From contig NZ_BBYJ01000011.1 of assembly GCF_001528665.1 (NCBI RefSeq), forward strand, positions 124,001 to 188,000: a stretch of 64,000 bases of DNA, written 5' to 3'. Origin of the DNA: Microtetraspora malaysiensis. GTDB taxonomy: Bacteria > Actinomycetota > Actinomycetes > Streptosporangiales > Streptosporangiaceae. The position numbers were made by a program, and so were the translations under genes. The notes under the pieces were generated by a model, which had not been told where the DNA came from, made no database searches, and saw nothing but the letters and a program-made list of their open reading frames with translations. Shown piece after piece: positions 51,162-59,005 of the stretch. Numbering within the stretch: the first letter of the stretch is position 1; each line of letters starts with the position of its first letter.

Positions 51162-51749
51162 TCAGCCTGGACGGTGCCCGGTGGCCTGGAGGCCGGAGAG
51201 GAGGGCGTCCAGGCCCCGCTCGAACTCCTCCTCGCCCTGGGCGGTCTTCGCGTCCCGCACGGTCGCGTCGGGGTCGGCCCAGCCGGACTGCTGCACCTCG
51301 ACGGCCACGCTGCCGAAGACGTACGCCCGCAGCGCCCGCACGGCGTCCGCCGCGCCCGCGAGCCCGGCCTCGGCGAGTTGCTCCGTCTGGTCCCTGATCG
51401 AGATCAGCGCGGTGCCCTGGGGTGGCTTGGTGAGCGCGAGCGACAGCACGCCGGGGTGCTCCAGCAGCGCGGCGCGGCCGGACCGGGCCCAGGCGCGGGC
51501 GCGGTCCTGCCAGCTTCCCTCGGCCTCCACCCGCACGGTCGTCACGTGCTCGGCCAGGGCGTCCATCAGCGCCTCCTTGCCGCGGGGGAGGTGATGGTAG
51601 ATCGCCATGGCCTCCACCTGGAGCGCGTCGCCGAGGCGGCGCATGGTCAGCCGGCGCAGCCCCTGCCCGTCGGCGATGTGCAGCGCGGCGTCGATGATGC
51701 GTTCGAGGGAGAGCGGGACCGGCGGTCGCTTGGCAGGCATGTCGATCAT
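51162..51749 (-). CDS. TetR-family regulator
   Basis: 195 residues. The N-terminal helix-turn-helix reads LERIIDAALHIADGQGLRRLT then MRRLGDALQVEAMAIYHHLPRGKEALMD, the TetR pattern. The C-terminal half fits the tetracycline-repressor-type domain with helices ending EEEFERGLDALLSG. A candidate operator is in front. It is divergent from a small helical protein gene, which may be its target. ATG 51740 is an alternative start. Confidence 0.9.
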   Translation of the reverse strand: MIDMPAKRPPVPLSLERIIDAALHIADGQGLRRLTMRRLGDALQVEAMAIYHHLPRGKEALMDALAEHVTTVRVEAEGSWQDRARAWARSGRAALLEHPGVLSLALTKPPQGTALISIRDQTEQLAEAGLAGAADAVRALRAYVFGSVAVEVQQSGWADPDATVRDAKTAQGEEEFERGLDALLSGLQATGHRPG

Positions 51750-51763
51750 GCTGCCACAGGTGA

Positions 51764-51779
51764 CCTTACTGCGTAAAGG
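51764..51779. promoter_or_regulatory. Candidate TetR operator
   Basis: CCTTACTGCGTAAAGG is nearly symmetrical and overlaps a minus-strand TAAGGT minus-10 box 13 bases before the regulator start. Autoregulation is the natural reading. Confidence 0.45.
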
Positions 51780-51864
51780 ACGTTGCCCGGCCCGGATGTG
51801 AGGGTCGCGGCGAAACGGCGTACGCTACGGCCAGCGATATCTGCCTGATTTGGAAGGACCTTCG

Positions 51865-52263
51865 ATGGCGTTTTTCCGTCCGCGTGTGAGCCGGGAGGCG
51901 GAGGTCAGGTACCACGCCGACCAGGAGGTCGGAAAGGGATACCACGACCTGCTGGAGAAGGCGAGGGAGGCCGAGCGCGCCCTGAGGGAGAAGCAGGCCG
52001 CCGAGGCCTCCACCGAGGAGCTGCGCGAGGCCGGCCTCGCCCTGGACCGCGCGCTCACCGACGCCCTGCGTGCGGCGGAGGCCGTGCAGCGCGCGACCTT
52101 CGGCGTGAAGTCGTACGACGACCGCATCCGCCGCAGGAAGGGCAAGGCCACGCCCAAGGGTGCCATGTGGACCGCCGAGGTGAACCGCCTGCGCACGCTG
52201 CGGGAGGCCCACCGGCTCACCGGCATCGTCCGGGTGCCGCGCGCGTCCGTCGCGGCCCGCTGA
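51865..52263 (+). CDS. Small helical, charged hypothetical protein
   Basis: 132 residues from ATG 51865 (MAFFRPRVSREAEVRYHADQ), with AAGGA seven bases upstream; an ATG at 51850 is in frame but less well placed. It is rich in Ala, Glu, Arg and Lys with heptad-like spacing (LLEKAREAERALREKQAAEA), so probably coiled coil. The C-terminal third is basic (RRRKGKATPKGAMW). No family is recognised. A strong terminator follows after 17 bases. Confidence 0.65.
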   Translation: MAFFRPRVSREAEVRYHADQEVGKGYHDLLEKAREAERALREKQAAEASTEELREAGLALDRALTDALRAAEAVQRATFGVKSYDDRIRRRKGKATPKGAMWTAEVNRLRTLREAHRLTGIVRVPRASVAAR

Positions 52264-52280
52264 GGCCGCCGCCGGTTGAA

Positions 52281-52316
52281 AGACGGCCCGCGCCCCTTCG
52301 GGGGCGCGGGCCGTCT
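52281..52316. terminator. 16-bp GC-rich terminator hairpin, copy 1
   Basis: AGACGGCCCGCGCCCC and GGGGCGCGGGCCGTCT pair perfectly around a TTCG tetraloop, followed by CGTTTCGTGT. A near-copy is at 54013. Confidence 0.88.
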
Positions 52317-52352
52317 CGTTTCGTGTGGCGTCCGCGGCGTGCGAGCCGCCGC
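52281..52352. repeat. Direct repeat, left copy, flanking the MFS cassette
   Basis: About 70 bases (terminator plus CGTCTCGTTTCGTGT and GTCCGCGGCGTG) recur at 54012-54088 with roughly 88 percent identity by eye. Confidence 0.65.
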
Positions 52353-52452
52353 CCTTGTCTCAGCCGTGTGACGGAGACGGGCTCCCTCGACCCCCGTCGG
52401 CCGATGTGCTCGGCGGCGATGGATACGCCGTACCAGGCAAATTGTCGGTCGC

Positions 52453-52466
52453 TCATGCGAGCATGA
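52453..52466. promoter_or_regulatory. Short palindrome upstream of the MFS gene
   Basis: TCATGC and GCATGA separated by two bases lie 30 bases before the MFS start. Possible operator or chance. Confidence 0.3.
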
Positions 52467-52495
52467 CGCCTTTGTTCGCCGCAACGGAGGACGGA

Positions 52496-53620
52496 ATGCT
52501 CAGGTCACTGCCCCCGGCGGCCAGGACGTTGTTGTGGGTGCGGATCCTCAACCAGCTCGGCGCCTACGCGCTGTCCTTCCTGGCGGTGCTGGCCGGACCG
52601 GATCTCGCCGTGGTGGCACTGGCGGTTTTCGGCGTCACGGCACTTCTGTCTCGCTGGGCCGGAGCGCTCCTGCTCGATCGCTGGCCGCCCGGCCGCGTCC
52701 TTGCCGTGGGGCTCGCCGCCACCGGCCTGTCGCTGATCGCTCTGGCTCTCGCCCAGACTCCGGCGCAGGTGCTGATCACGATCGCGCTGGTCGGGTTCGC
52801 CTTCGAGATCTACGAGCCCGCGACGCAGGAGCTGCTGGCGCGGGCGAGCTCCGGCGAGCGACGGCATGCGACCTATGCGCTGTTGGGCGTGGCGGTGACC
52901 GCGGCCGGAGCGGCCGCGGGGCTGCTCGCCGCCGTCTTGCTCCCGCTTGGCGTGCGCTGGCTGGTGATCGCCGACGCGCTCACCTGCCTGGCGGCGTCCG
53001 CAGTGGCCGGGGTGTTCCTGCCGCGCGAAGGCACGCGCGTCGCGCGACGCGTCACCCCGGACGCGCGCTGGCGCCCGCCCGCTGCGTTGGTACGCCTCAC
53101 CGTGGCGAGCCTCGCGTTCGCGGTCGGCTACCTGGCGGTGATGATGTACCTGCCCCTGGCGCTGTTGGAGCGGGGCGTGCCCGCGTGGGTTCCCGGGCTC
53201 ACGTTGGCGGGCGCGGCCGTCCTGGCCCCGTTCGCCCTTTGGGTGACCAAACGGCTGCTGACAGGGCGCGCTCATGGGGTGATTCTCAGTGTCGGCACGT
53301 TACTGCTGGGATTGCTTGCGATCGTCATGGCCATCACCGCGAACCCGCAGCTCACCATCGCGGCCTACCTGGCCTGCACCGCGGTGAACGGCGTGCTGCT
53401 CGGCCGTTGGCAGTCGATGATCGCCGATGCCGCCCCGGAGCGGGAACGATCTCGCTGGTTCGCCTTTCAAGGGTCGTCTTGGGGCGTGGCTCAACCCGCC
53501 GTCCCACCGCTGGCCGCGCTGGCTGGCGGGGTCGTCGGCGCGGCGGGGGCCGGCGCCTTCCTCACCGCGGGCGTGGCGTTCCTTCTCGTGCCGTTCGTCT
53601 TGCGGCGCGTCACGACCTGA
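52496..53620 (+). CDS. MFS transporter
   Basis: 374 residues from ATG 52496 with GGAGG five bases upstream; two longer in-frame starts have no ribosome site. About eleven hydrophobic helices; the loop after helix 2 reads LLSRWAGALLLDRWPPGRVL, a variant of the MFS A-motif. ARASSGERRHATYALLGVAV is the usual central loop. It is short for the family. Substrate unknown, but drug or metabolite export is common. The gene sits in a cassette bounded by two copies of a terminator. The small membrane protein gene follows. Confidence 0.85.
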   Translation: MLRSLPPAARTLLWVRILNQLGAYALSFLAVLAGPDLAVVALAVFGVTALLSRWAGALLLDRWPPGRVLAVGLAATGLSLIALALAQTPAQVLITIALVGFAFEIYEPATQELLARASSGERRHATYALLGVAVTAAGAAAGLLAAVLLPLGVRWLVIADALTCLAASAVAGVFLPREGTRVARRVTPDARWRPPAALVRLTVASLAFAVGYLAVMMYLPLALLERGVPAWVPGLTLAGAAVLAPFALWVTKRLLTGRAHGVILSVGTLLLGLLAIVMAITANPQLTIAAYLACTAVNGVLLGRWQSMIADAAPERERSRWFAFQGSSWGVAQPAVPPLAALAGGVVGAAGAGAFLTAGVAFLLVPFVLRRVTT

Positions 53621-53636
53621 CGATCTCGCGCGCCAC

Positions 53637-53948
53637 GTGGCCCATCCCTATGTGGACATCGCTCACAGGAGTGCGTTGCTCTACTCGTTCGCGACACTGC
53701 TGATCGCGGTGTTCGTCGAGCTGAGCGGCTGGCCTTCGGTGGTGAATCTCGCCGCGGCAGGCGTTGTGATTCTGTTCTTCGTCGTGGCGATCGCGTCCTA
53801 CGTCTATCACGGCCGGCGCCGGGACACCGACAACCAGTTCCGCCATCCCGTCCGCGGCACGGCCGCCTTCATGTCCGCACTGATCGTCGGCGAGATCGGC
53901 GGCGTCGCGGTCCTGCTGGCCGGATTCGTCCAGGCGCAACTGTTGTGA
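53637..53948 (+). CDS. Small membrane protein following the MFS gene
   Basis: 103 residues from GTG 53637 (VAHPYVDIAHRSALLYSFAT); GTG 53652 is an alternative. Three hydrophobic helices at about 15-33, 37-58 and 80-100, with a basic loop HGRRRDTDNQFRHPVRG between the second and third. It starts 16 bases after the MFS stop. No start is visible further upstream, so it could be the surviving C-terminal part of a larger protein. Family not recognised. Confidence 0.55.
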   Translation: MAHPYVDIAHRSALLYSFATLLIAVFVELSGWPSVVNLAAAGVVILFFVVAIASYVYHGRRRDTDNQFRHPVRGTAAFMSALIVGEIGGVAVLLAGFVQAQLL

Positions 53949-54011
53949 GCCACCAGGCGGCAATCTGAGATCTCCCGCCTCCCCGCGCGGCTCTGTCAGC
54001 GGTCATGGAAA

Positions 54012-54088
54012 AACGGCCCGCGCCCCTTCGCGGGGCGCGGACCGTCTCGTCTTGTGTGTCGTCCGCGGCGTGTGGACGGGCCGCCTAG
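54012..54088. repeat. Direct repeat, right copy, flanking the MFS cassette
   Basis: Second copy of the 70-base segment at 52281-52352. It includes the terminator of the minus-strand sigma factor gene. Confidence 0.65.
54013..54045. terminator. 14-bp terminator hairpin, copy 2
   Basis: ACGGCCCGCGCCCC and GGGGCGCGGACCGT with one mismatch around TTCGC, 40 bases beyond the stop of the sigma factor gene. It can end transcription from both sides. Confidence 0.85.
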
Positions 54089-55443
54089 CTGGCCCAGTCG
54101 AGCAGCGGACGGGTGTTGCTCGGGTGGCGGAGCTTGGACAGCGACTCCTTCTCGAGCTGGCGGATCCGCTCCCGGGTGAGGCCCAGGAACTTGCCGATCT
54201 CGTCGAGGGTGTGCGGCTTGCCGTCCGCCAGGCCGAACCGGAGCGCCATGATCTTCGCCTCGCGCGGCGTCAGGTTCCCGAGCACGCCCTTGAGCTGCTC
54301 GGCCAGGAGCTGCCGGTCCACGACCTCGGACGCCTCGGGGGAGTCCACGTCCTCGATCAGGTCGCCGATGCGGGTCTCGCCGTCCTCGCCGATCGTGGAG
54401 TCGAGGCTGATCGGCTGCCTGCTCGTCCGCAGCAGCTCCTCGATCTGGTCGGGCGTCTTGTCCAGCTCGACCGCCAGCTCCTCGGGGGAGGGCTCCCGGC
54501 CGAGACGCTGGTGCATGTCGCGCTCCACGCGGGACAGCTTGGACAGCATCTCCAGCACGTGGACGGGCAGCCGGATCGTCCGGGCCGAGTCGGCGAAGCC
54601 GCGCTGGATCGCCTGCCGGATCCACCACATGGCGTACGTGGAGAACTTGTAGCCCTTGGTGTAGTCGAACTTCTCGACCGCGCGGATCAGGCCGAGGTTG
54701 CCCTCCTGGACGACGTCGAGCAGGGCCATGCCGCGGTCGGTGTACTTCTTGGCCACCGACACGACGAGGCGCAGGTTGGCCTCCAGCATGTGGTCCTTGG
54801 CGCGCCTGCCGTCCTCGATGACCCACTCGAGGTCGTCGCGGACCTCGGGGCGCAGGACCTCGCCGTTCTCCAGCGCGGTCTCCAGCTTGTGCTCCGCGTA
54901 CAGGCCGGCCTCGATGCGCTTGGCCAGCTCGACCTCCTGCGCTGCGGTCAGCAGGGTGCGCCGGCCGATCGACTTGAGGTACGTATGGACGGAGTCGCCC
55001 ATGACGGAGGAGTTGTCGTCGAGGTCGATCGGGGTGCTGTCGTCGGACGACTCCTCCGCCCCGGCCTTCTCGCCGGTCGACTCCTCATCCTCGTCATCGT
55101 CGAGGGCGAGGTCGGCCGACGATTCGTCGGCGCCCGCGGCGGACTTGCGCTTCGCGGACTTGCGTGGCCTGGCGGGCTTCGCGGCCTTGGCGGTCGCGGC
55201 CTTGGCGGAGGCGCGGGACCCCTTCTTCGCCGGCTCGGACTCCGTCAGCTCTACGCCGGCCTCGCTGAGCTCGCGCAGGATGCTGCGGGCCTCGGTGGGC
55301 GCGACGCCGGCCTGGCCGAACGCCTCGCGAAGCTCCGAGAGGGAAAGGTGACCGTTCGTGCGGCCCCGGTCCACGAGCTGGTCCAGAGTCGTCATCGGGG
55401 TCGCCACACGCTCGGGCGAGGTCGCCACGGCGGTCGGGGGCAT
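54085..55443 (-). CDS. RNA polymerase sigma factor, RpoD/SigA family with region 1.1-like N-terminus
   Basis: 452 residues. An N-terminal module of about 70 residues ([39 protein letters not shown]) resembles region 1.1 of principal sigma factors. A Lys/Ala and Asp/Glu/Ser linker follows (about 75-145). Regions 1.2 to 4 are complete: [55 protein letters not shown] and [20 protein letters not shown]. This suits the housekeeping sigma factor or a close second copy. The C-terminal end ([13 protein letters not shown]) differs from Streptomyces HrdB. Preceded upstream by a small membrane-anchored protein gene. Confidence 0.93.
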   Translation of the reverse strand: MPPTAVATSPERVATPMTTLDQLVDRGRTNGHLSLSELREAFGQAGVAPTEARSILRELSEAGVELTESEPAKKGSRASAKAATAKAAKPARPRKSAKRKSAAGADESSADLALDDDEDEESTGEKAGAEESSDDSTPIDLDDNSSVMGDSVHTYLKSIGRRTLLTAAQEVELAKRIEAGLYAEHKLETALENGEVLRPEVRDDLEWVIEDGRRAKDHMLEANLRLVVSVAKKYTDRGMALLDVVQEGNLGLIRAVEKFDYTKGYKFSTYAMWWIRQAIQRGFADSARTIRLPVHVLEMLSKLSRVERDMHQRLGREPSPEELAVELDKTPDQIEELLRTSRQPISLDSTIGEDGETRIGDLIEDVDSPEASEVVDRQLLAEQLKGVLGNLTPREAKIMALRFGLADGKPHTLDEIGKFLGLTRERIRQLEKESLSKLRHPSNTRPLLDWAS

Positions 55444-55574
55444 GAGGACACCTCCTCCTGACGGAGAACGTCGTACTGGGTGGCAATGAGCGGGGCGCGG
55501 CGGTTGTGGCGGCGCTGCGCGCCTGTATCAATAACGTCCGCGAGCCGAGTTTGTTCCCCCAGTACGCGGGGAGG

Positions 55575-55949
55575 TCAGTCCGACGGGGTGACGACGCTGA
55601 TGCTGACCTGGGGCATCGGCATGGGCTCGGCGCCCTGGAACCGCTCGGTCGTCCAGTGGTCGGCGGTCGCGCCCGGATCCACGCTGAGGTGCCGTTCCAC
55701 CACGTCGGGGAGGACGTCGACGAGTTCCTCGGGCAGTGTGCCCGTCTCCTCGACGGCCGGGGCCACCGGTTGACGGGTCGGCGCGGGGTCCGTCTTCTTC
55801 TGGGCTTCCTTGGCACGGGCCTGGTCGGCCTGCTCCTTGACCGCCTGCTCAAGGCGTCCCGCCGAGGCGGTGGTGGCCACGGAGACCCCGCCCACCACGA
55901 TGGCGGTGACGACACCCGCGGAGATCAGCATCCTGCGATCCGGCTTCAT
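55575..55949 (-). CDS. Small membrane-anchored or secreted hypothetical protein
   Basis: 124 residues from ATG 55949 (MKPDRRMLISAGVVTAIVVG), with GGGAGG about nine bases upstream. One hydrophobic stretch at about 8-27 serves as signal or anchor. The outside part begins with a charged helix (LEQAVKEQADQARAKEAQKK), followed by a Pro-rich segment and a compact end (PEELVDVLPDVVERHLSV). Family not recognised. Divergent context: menE lies upstream on the same strand, 34 bases away, so co-transcription with menE is likely. Confidence 0.65.
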   Translation of the reverse strand: MKPDRRMLISAGVVTAIVVGGVSVATTASAGRLEQAVKEQADQARAKEAQKKTDPAPTRQPVAPAVEETGTLPEELVDVLPDVVERHLSVDPGATADHWTTERFQGAEPMPMPQVSISVVTPSD

Positions 55950-55983
55950 ATGGACGTCCTCCCTCAAATGTGACGCGCGGAGG

Positions 55984-57171
55984 TCATTTTTGGTTTCGCA
56001 GGGCGACCATATCCGGTTTTCCGTTGGGCAACAGCGGGATCTGCTGCACCTTTTGCACCATTCGTGGGGCGGCGTAGGCGGGCAGCCGCTCCTTGGCGTA
56101 CGCACGGAGATCCTCCAGCGTCGCCGGGCCGACGACGACCGCGACGACGACCTCGCCCCACTCAGGGTCGGGCCGGCCGACCACCACGACGTCGCGGACG
56201 CCCGGGTGCCCGGCGAGGACGCGCGCGACCGCCCCGGCGACCACCTTCTGCCCGCCGGTGTTGATGACGTCGTCGGCCCGGCCGAGGACCGTGAGCCGCC
56301 CGTCCTCGATCGACCCGAGGTCGGAGGTGACGAACCAGCCGCCCTCGAACTCGGCGCCCCCGGAACCGGAGCCGTCGCGCCGTGGGCGATATCCGGAGAA
56401 CAGCACCGGGCCGGTGATCATGACCCGTCCGTCAGCCCGGATTTTGAGATCTACATTGTCAAGGGCGACGCCGTCGTACACGCACCCGCCGCTGGTCTCG
56501 CTCATGCCGTACGTCGTGACGACGCGGGCGCCACGGGCCCGCGCCTCGTCGAGCAGGCCGGGGGGCGCGGCGGCCCCGCCGAGCAGGATGGTCCGGAACG
56601 CCGAAACGTCCAGGCCCAGGTCGAGGAGCCGCCTGAGCTGGGTCGGCACCAGGGACACGTGCTCGGCCCCGCTCGCCGCCACGTCCTCGGGGGAGAAACG
56701 CGGATGGATGATCGGCTCGGCCCCGCTCAACAGCGACCTGACCAGCACCTGCGCGCCCGAAATGTGCGACGGGGGGAGGCAGCACAGCCACCGCTCGCCC
56801 GGGGCGGCCCCGACCCGTTCCAGCGACGCCCGCGCCGACGAGGTGAGGGCGCGCGCCGTCAGCTCGACCCCCTTCGAGGCGCCGGTCGAGCCGGATGTGG
56901 CGATGATCACCGCGGCGCGCGTCGGCGCCCCGCCCGGCTCCCGCCGTACGCCCTCGGGGGTCACGACGTGGGTGGGGCGCAGCGAGGCGAGCGCGGCCGA
57001 GAGCGCAGGACGCGGCAGGCCGGGGGAGAGCGGCAGCACCGCGGGGCCGTCCCCGGACAGGGCGCGCTCGATCGCGGCGAACAGTGCCGGACCCGGGGGC
57101 AGAAGCAGCGCGTGCAGCTCCCTGTCGTCGGGTCCGTGTTCGTGGGCCTTGTGTTCGCGACTGCTGGGCAC
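55984..57171 (-). CDS. menE: O-succinylbenzoate-CoA ligase
   Basis: 395 residues from GTG, somewhat short, as common for actinobacterial MenE. Activates o-succinylbenzoate with ATP and CoA in menaquinone synthesis. The adenylate-forming signatures are VIIATSGSTGASKGVELT, VTTYGMSETSGGCVYDG, the SDLGSIEDGRLTVLGRADD hinge and a C-terminal PLLPNGKPDMVAL with the catalytic Lys. Divergent from menB-menC-menD with a shared promoter region. A TAACCT box seven bases before GTG implies a leaderless mRNA. Confidence 0.93.
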   Translation of the reverse strand: MPSSREHKAHEHGPDDRELHALLLPPGPALFAAIERALSGDGPAVLPLSPGLPRPALSAALASLRPTHVVTPEGVRREPGGAPTRAAVIIATSGSTGASKGVELTARALTSSARASLERVGAAPGERWLCCLPPSHISGAQVLVRSLLSGAEPIIHPRFSPEDVAASGAEHVSLVPTQLRRLLDLGLDVSAFRTILLGGAAAPPGLLDEARARGARVVTTYGMSETSGGCVYDGVALDNVDLKIRADGRVMITGPVLFSGYRPRRDGSGSGGAEFEGGWFVTSDLGSIEDGRLTVLGRADDVINTGGQKVVAGAVARVLAGHPGVRDVVVVGRPDPEWGEVVVAVVVGPATLEDLRAYAKERLPAYAAPRMVQKVQQIPLLPNGKPDMVALRNQK

Positions 57172-57178
57172 GGTCGTA

Positions 57179-57221
57179 AGGTTAGTCCCGGCAGACGGAA
57201 CCGCCGGTGAACGGGCGGTTC
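57179..57221. promoter_or_regulatory. Shared menE/menB promoter region with inverted repeat
   Basis: On the minus strand TAACCT (57184-57179) precedes menE by seven bases. GAACCGCC (57198-57205) and GGCGGTTC (57214-57221) form an 8-bp inverted repeat with an eight-base loop between the two divergent genes. It is placed to affect both directions. Confidence 0.5.
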
Positions 57222-57239
57222 GTGGAGTGAGGAGCGAGT

Positions 57240-58070
57240 GTGACGAGCGGCGTCGACTGGAAGCGGTCAGGCGAGTACGAGGACATCATCTACGAGACCG
57301 CCGAGGGCATCGCGAAGATCACGATCAACCGGCCGGAGCGGCACAACGCGTTCCGCCCGACGACGCTCTTCGAGCTGCGGGACGCGTTCAACGTCGCCCA
57401 GGAGGACACCTCCGTCGGTGTGATCATTTTCACTGGTGCCGGCGACCGGGCATTCTGCTCGGGCGGCGACCAGAAGATCCGCGGTGACGACGGCTACGTC
57501 GACGACAAGACGCACGGCATCGGCCGGCTGAACGTCCTGGACCTGCAGGTTCAGATCCGGCGCTGCCCCAAGCCGGTCATCGCGATGGTCGCGGGCTACG
57601 CCATCGGCGGCGGCCACGTGCTGCATGTCTGCTGCGATCTCACGATCGCCGCGGACAACGCGCAGTTCGGGCAGACCGGCCCCAAGGTGGGCTCGTTCGA
57701 CGGCGGGTACGGCTCGTGGCTGCTGGCCGAGACGGTCGGCCTCAAGCGGGCGCGCGAGATCTGGTACCTCTGCCGCCAGTACGACGCCGAGACCGCCCTC
57801 CAGTGGGGCCTGGTCAACGCGGTCGTGCCGCTGGAGCGCCTGGAGGAGGAGACCGTCCAGTGGGCGCGCGAGCTGCTGGAGAAGTCCCCGCTCGCGCTGC
57901 GCATGCTCAAGGGCGCGCTCAACGCGGTCACCGACGGCGCGGCCGGCATGCAGCAGTTCGCCGGCGACGCGACGCTCCTCTACTACATGAGCGAGGAGGC
58001 CCAGGAGGGCCGCGACGCGTTCAAGGAGAAGCGCACCCCGGACTTCGCGAAGTTCCCGCGCCGTCCGTAG
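57240..58070 (+). CDS. menB: 1,4-dihydroxy-2-naphthoyl-CoA synthase
   Basis: 276 residues from GTG, with GAGGAG six bases upstream. Closes the naphthoate ring in menaquinone synthesis. Crotonase fold: [60 protein letters not shown] and [20 protein letters not shown], which are the MenB-specific versions. The stop overlaps the menC start (TAGTG), so menB and menC are coupled. Confidence 0.96.
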   Translation: MTSGVDWKRSGEYEDIIYETAEGIAKITINRPERHNAFRPTTLFELRDAFNVAQEDTSVGVIIFTGAGDRAFCSGGDQKIRGDDGYVDDKTHGIGRLNVLDLQVQIRRCPKPVIAMVAGYAIGGGHVLHVCCDLTIAADNAQFGQTGPKVGSFDGGYGSWLLAETVGLKRAREIWYLCRQYDAETALQWGLVNAVVPLERLEEETVQWARELLEKSPLALRMLKGALNAVTDGAAGMQQFAGDATLLYYMSEEAQEGRDAFKEKRTPDFAKFPRRP

Positions 58071-59005
58071 TGCACATCTTCCGCATCCCGATGGCCCTGC
58101 GGTTCCGGGGGCAGACCGTCCGCGAGGGCGTGCTGATCCACGGACCCGCGGGGTGGGGGGAGTTCTCGCCCTTCCCCGAGTACGGCCCCGCCGAATGCGC
58201 CCGCTGGCTGGCCTGCGCGCGCGAGGCCGCCTTCGACGGCTGGCCGGCGCCGCTGCGCGACTCCGTCCCGGTGAACGCCACCGTGCCCGCCGTCGGCCCG
58301 GAGAAGGCCGCCGAGATCGTACGGCTGTCGCAGTGCGGCACCGCGAAGGTCAAGGTCGCCGAGCGCGGCCAGGACTTCGCCGAGGACATGGCGCGGGTCG
58401 AGGCGGTCCGCGACGCGATCGGCCCAGGAGGACGGGTCCGGGTGGACGTCAACGGCGCGTGGGACGTCGACTCCGCCGTCCGGCGGCTCAAGGAGCTCGA
58501 CCGGTTCGACCTGGAGTACGCCGAGCAGCCGTGCGCCACGCTCGACGAGCTCGCCGCCGTCCGGCGCCGGGTGGACGTGCCGATCGCCGCCGACGAGTCG
58601 ATCCGCCGCGCGGAGGACCCGCTGAAGGTCCGCGCCGCGGAGGCGGCCGACATCGCGGTGATCAAGGTGCAGCCTCTTGGCGGCGTGCGCGACGCGCTGC
58701 GCGTCGCCGAGGCGTGCGGGCTGCCCGTGGTCGTGTCGAGCGCCGTCGAGACGTCGGTCGGCCTGGCGGCCGGTCTCGCTCTCGCTGCCGCGTTGCCCGA
58801 ATTGCCGTACGCTTGCGGACTCGGGACGATGCCTTTGCTGAGCGGCGACGTCGTCACGGACTCCCTCGTCCCCGTCGGCGGGGCGATAGCCGTACGACGT
58901 CCAGAGGTGGATCAGCGCGCCCTCGCGGCGTACGAGATCGAGTCGCCCGCCTGGAGACGACGGATGGAGGAGGCCGCCGGAACGGCCGGAGAGGGGCGGC
59001 AGTGA
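58070..59005 (+). CDS. menC: O-succinylbenzoate synthase
   Basis: 311 residues from GTG overlapping the menB stop by one base. Enolase superfamily dehydratase in menaquinone synthesis. KVKVAERG carries the catalytic Lys pair, RVDVNGAWDVDSA and FDLEYAEQPCATLDELAAVR the first two metal-binding acids, and VPIAADESIRRAEDP the third; a later Lys in DIAVIKVQPLGG completes the barrel. The stop overlaps the menD start by GTGA. Confidence 0.93.
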   Translation: MHIFRIPMALRFRGQTVREGVLIHGPAGWGEFSPFPEYGPAECARWLACAREAAFDGWPAPLRDSVPVNATVPAVGPEKAAEIVRLSQCGTAKVKVAERGQDFAEDMARVEAVRDAIGPGGRVRVDVNGAWDVDSAVRRLKELDRFDLEYAEQPCATLDELAAVRRRVDVPIAADESIRRAEDPLKVRAAEAADIAVIKVQPLGGVRDALRVAEACGLPVVVSSAVETSVGLAAGLALAAALPELPYACGLGTMPLLSGDVVTDSLVPVGGAIAVRRPEVDQRALAAYEIESPAWRRRMEEAAGTAGEGRQ

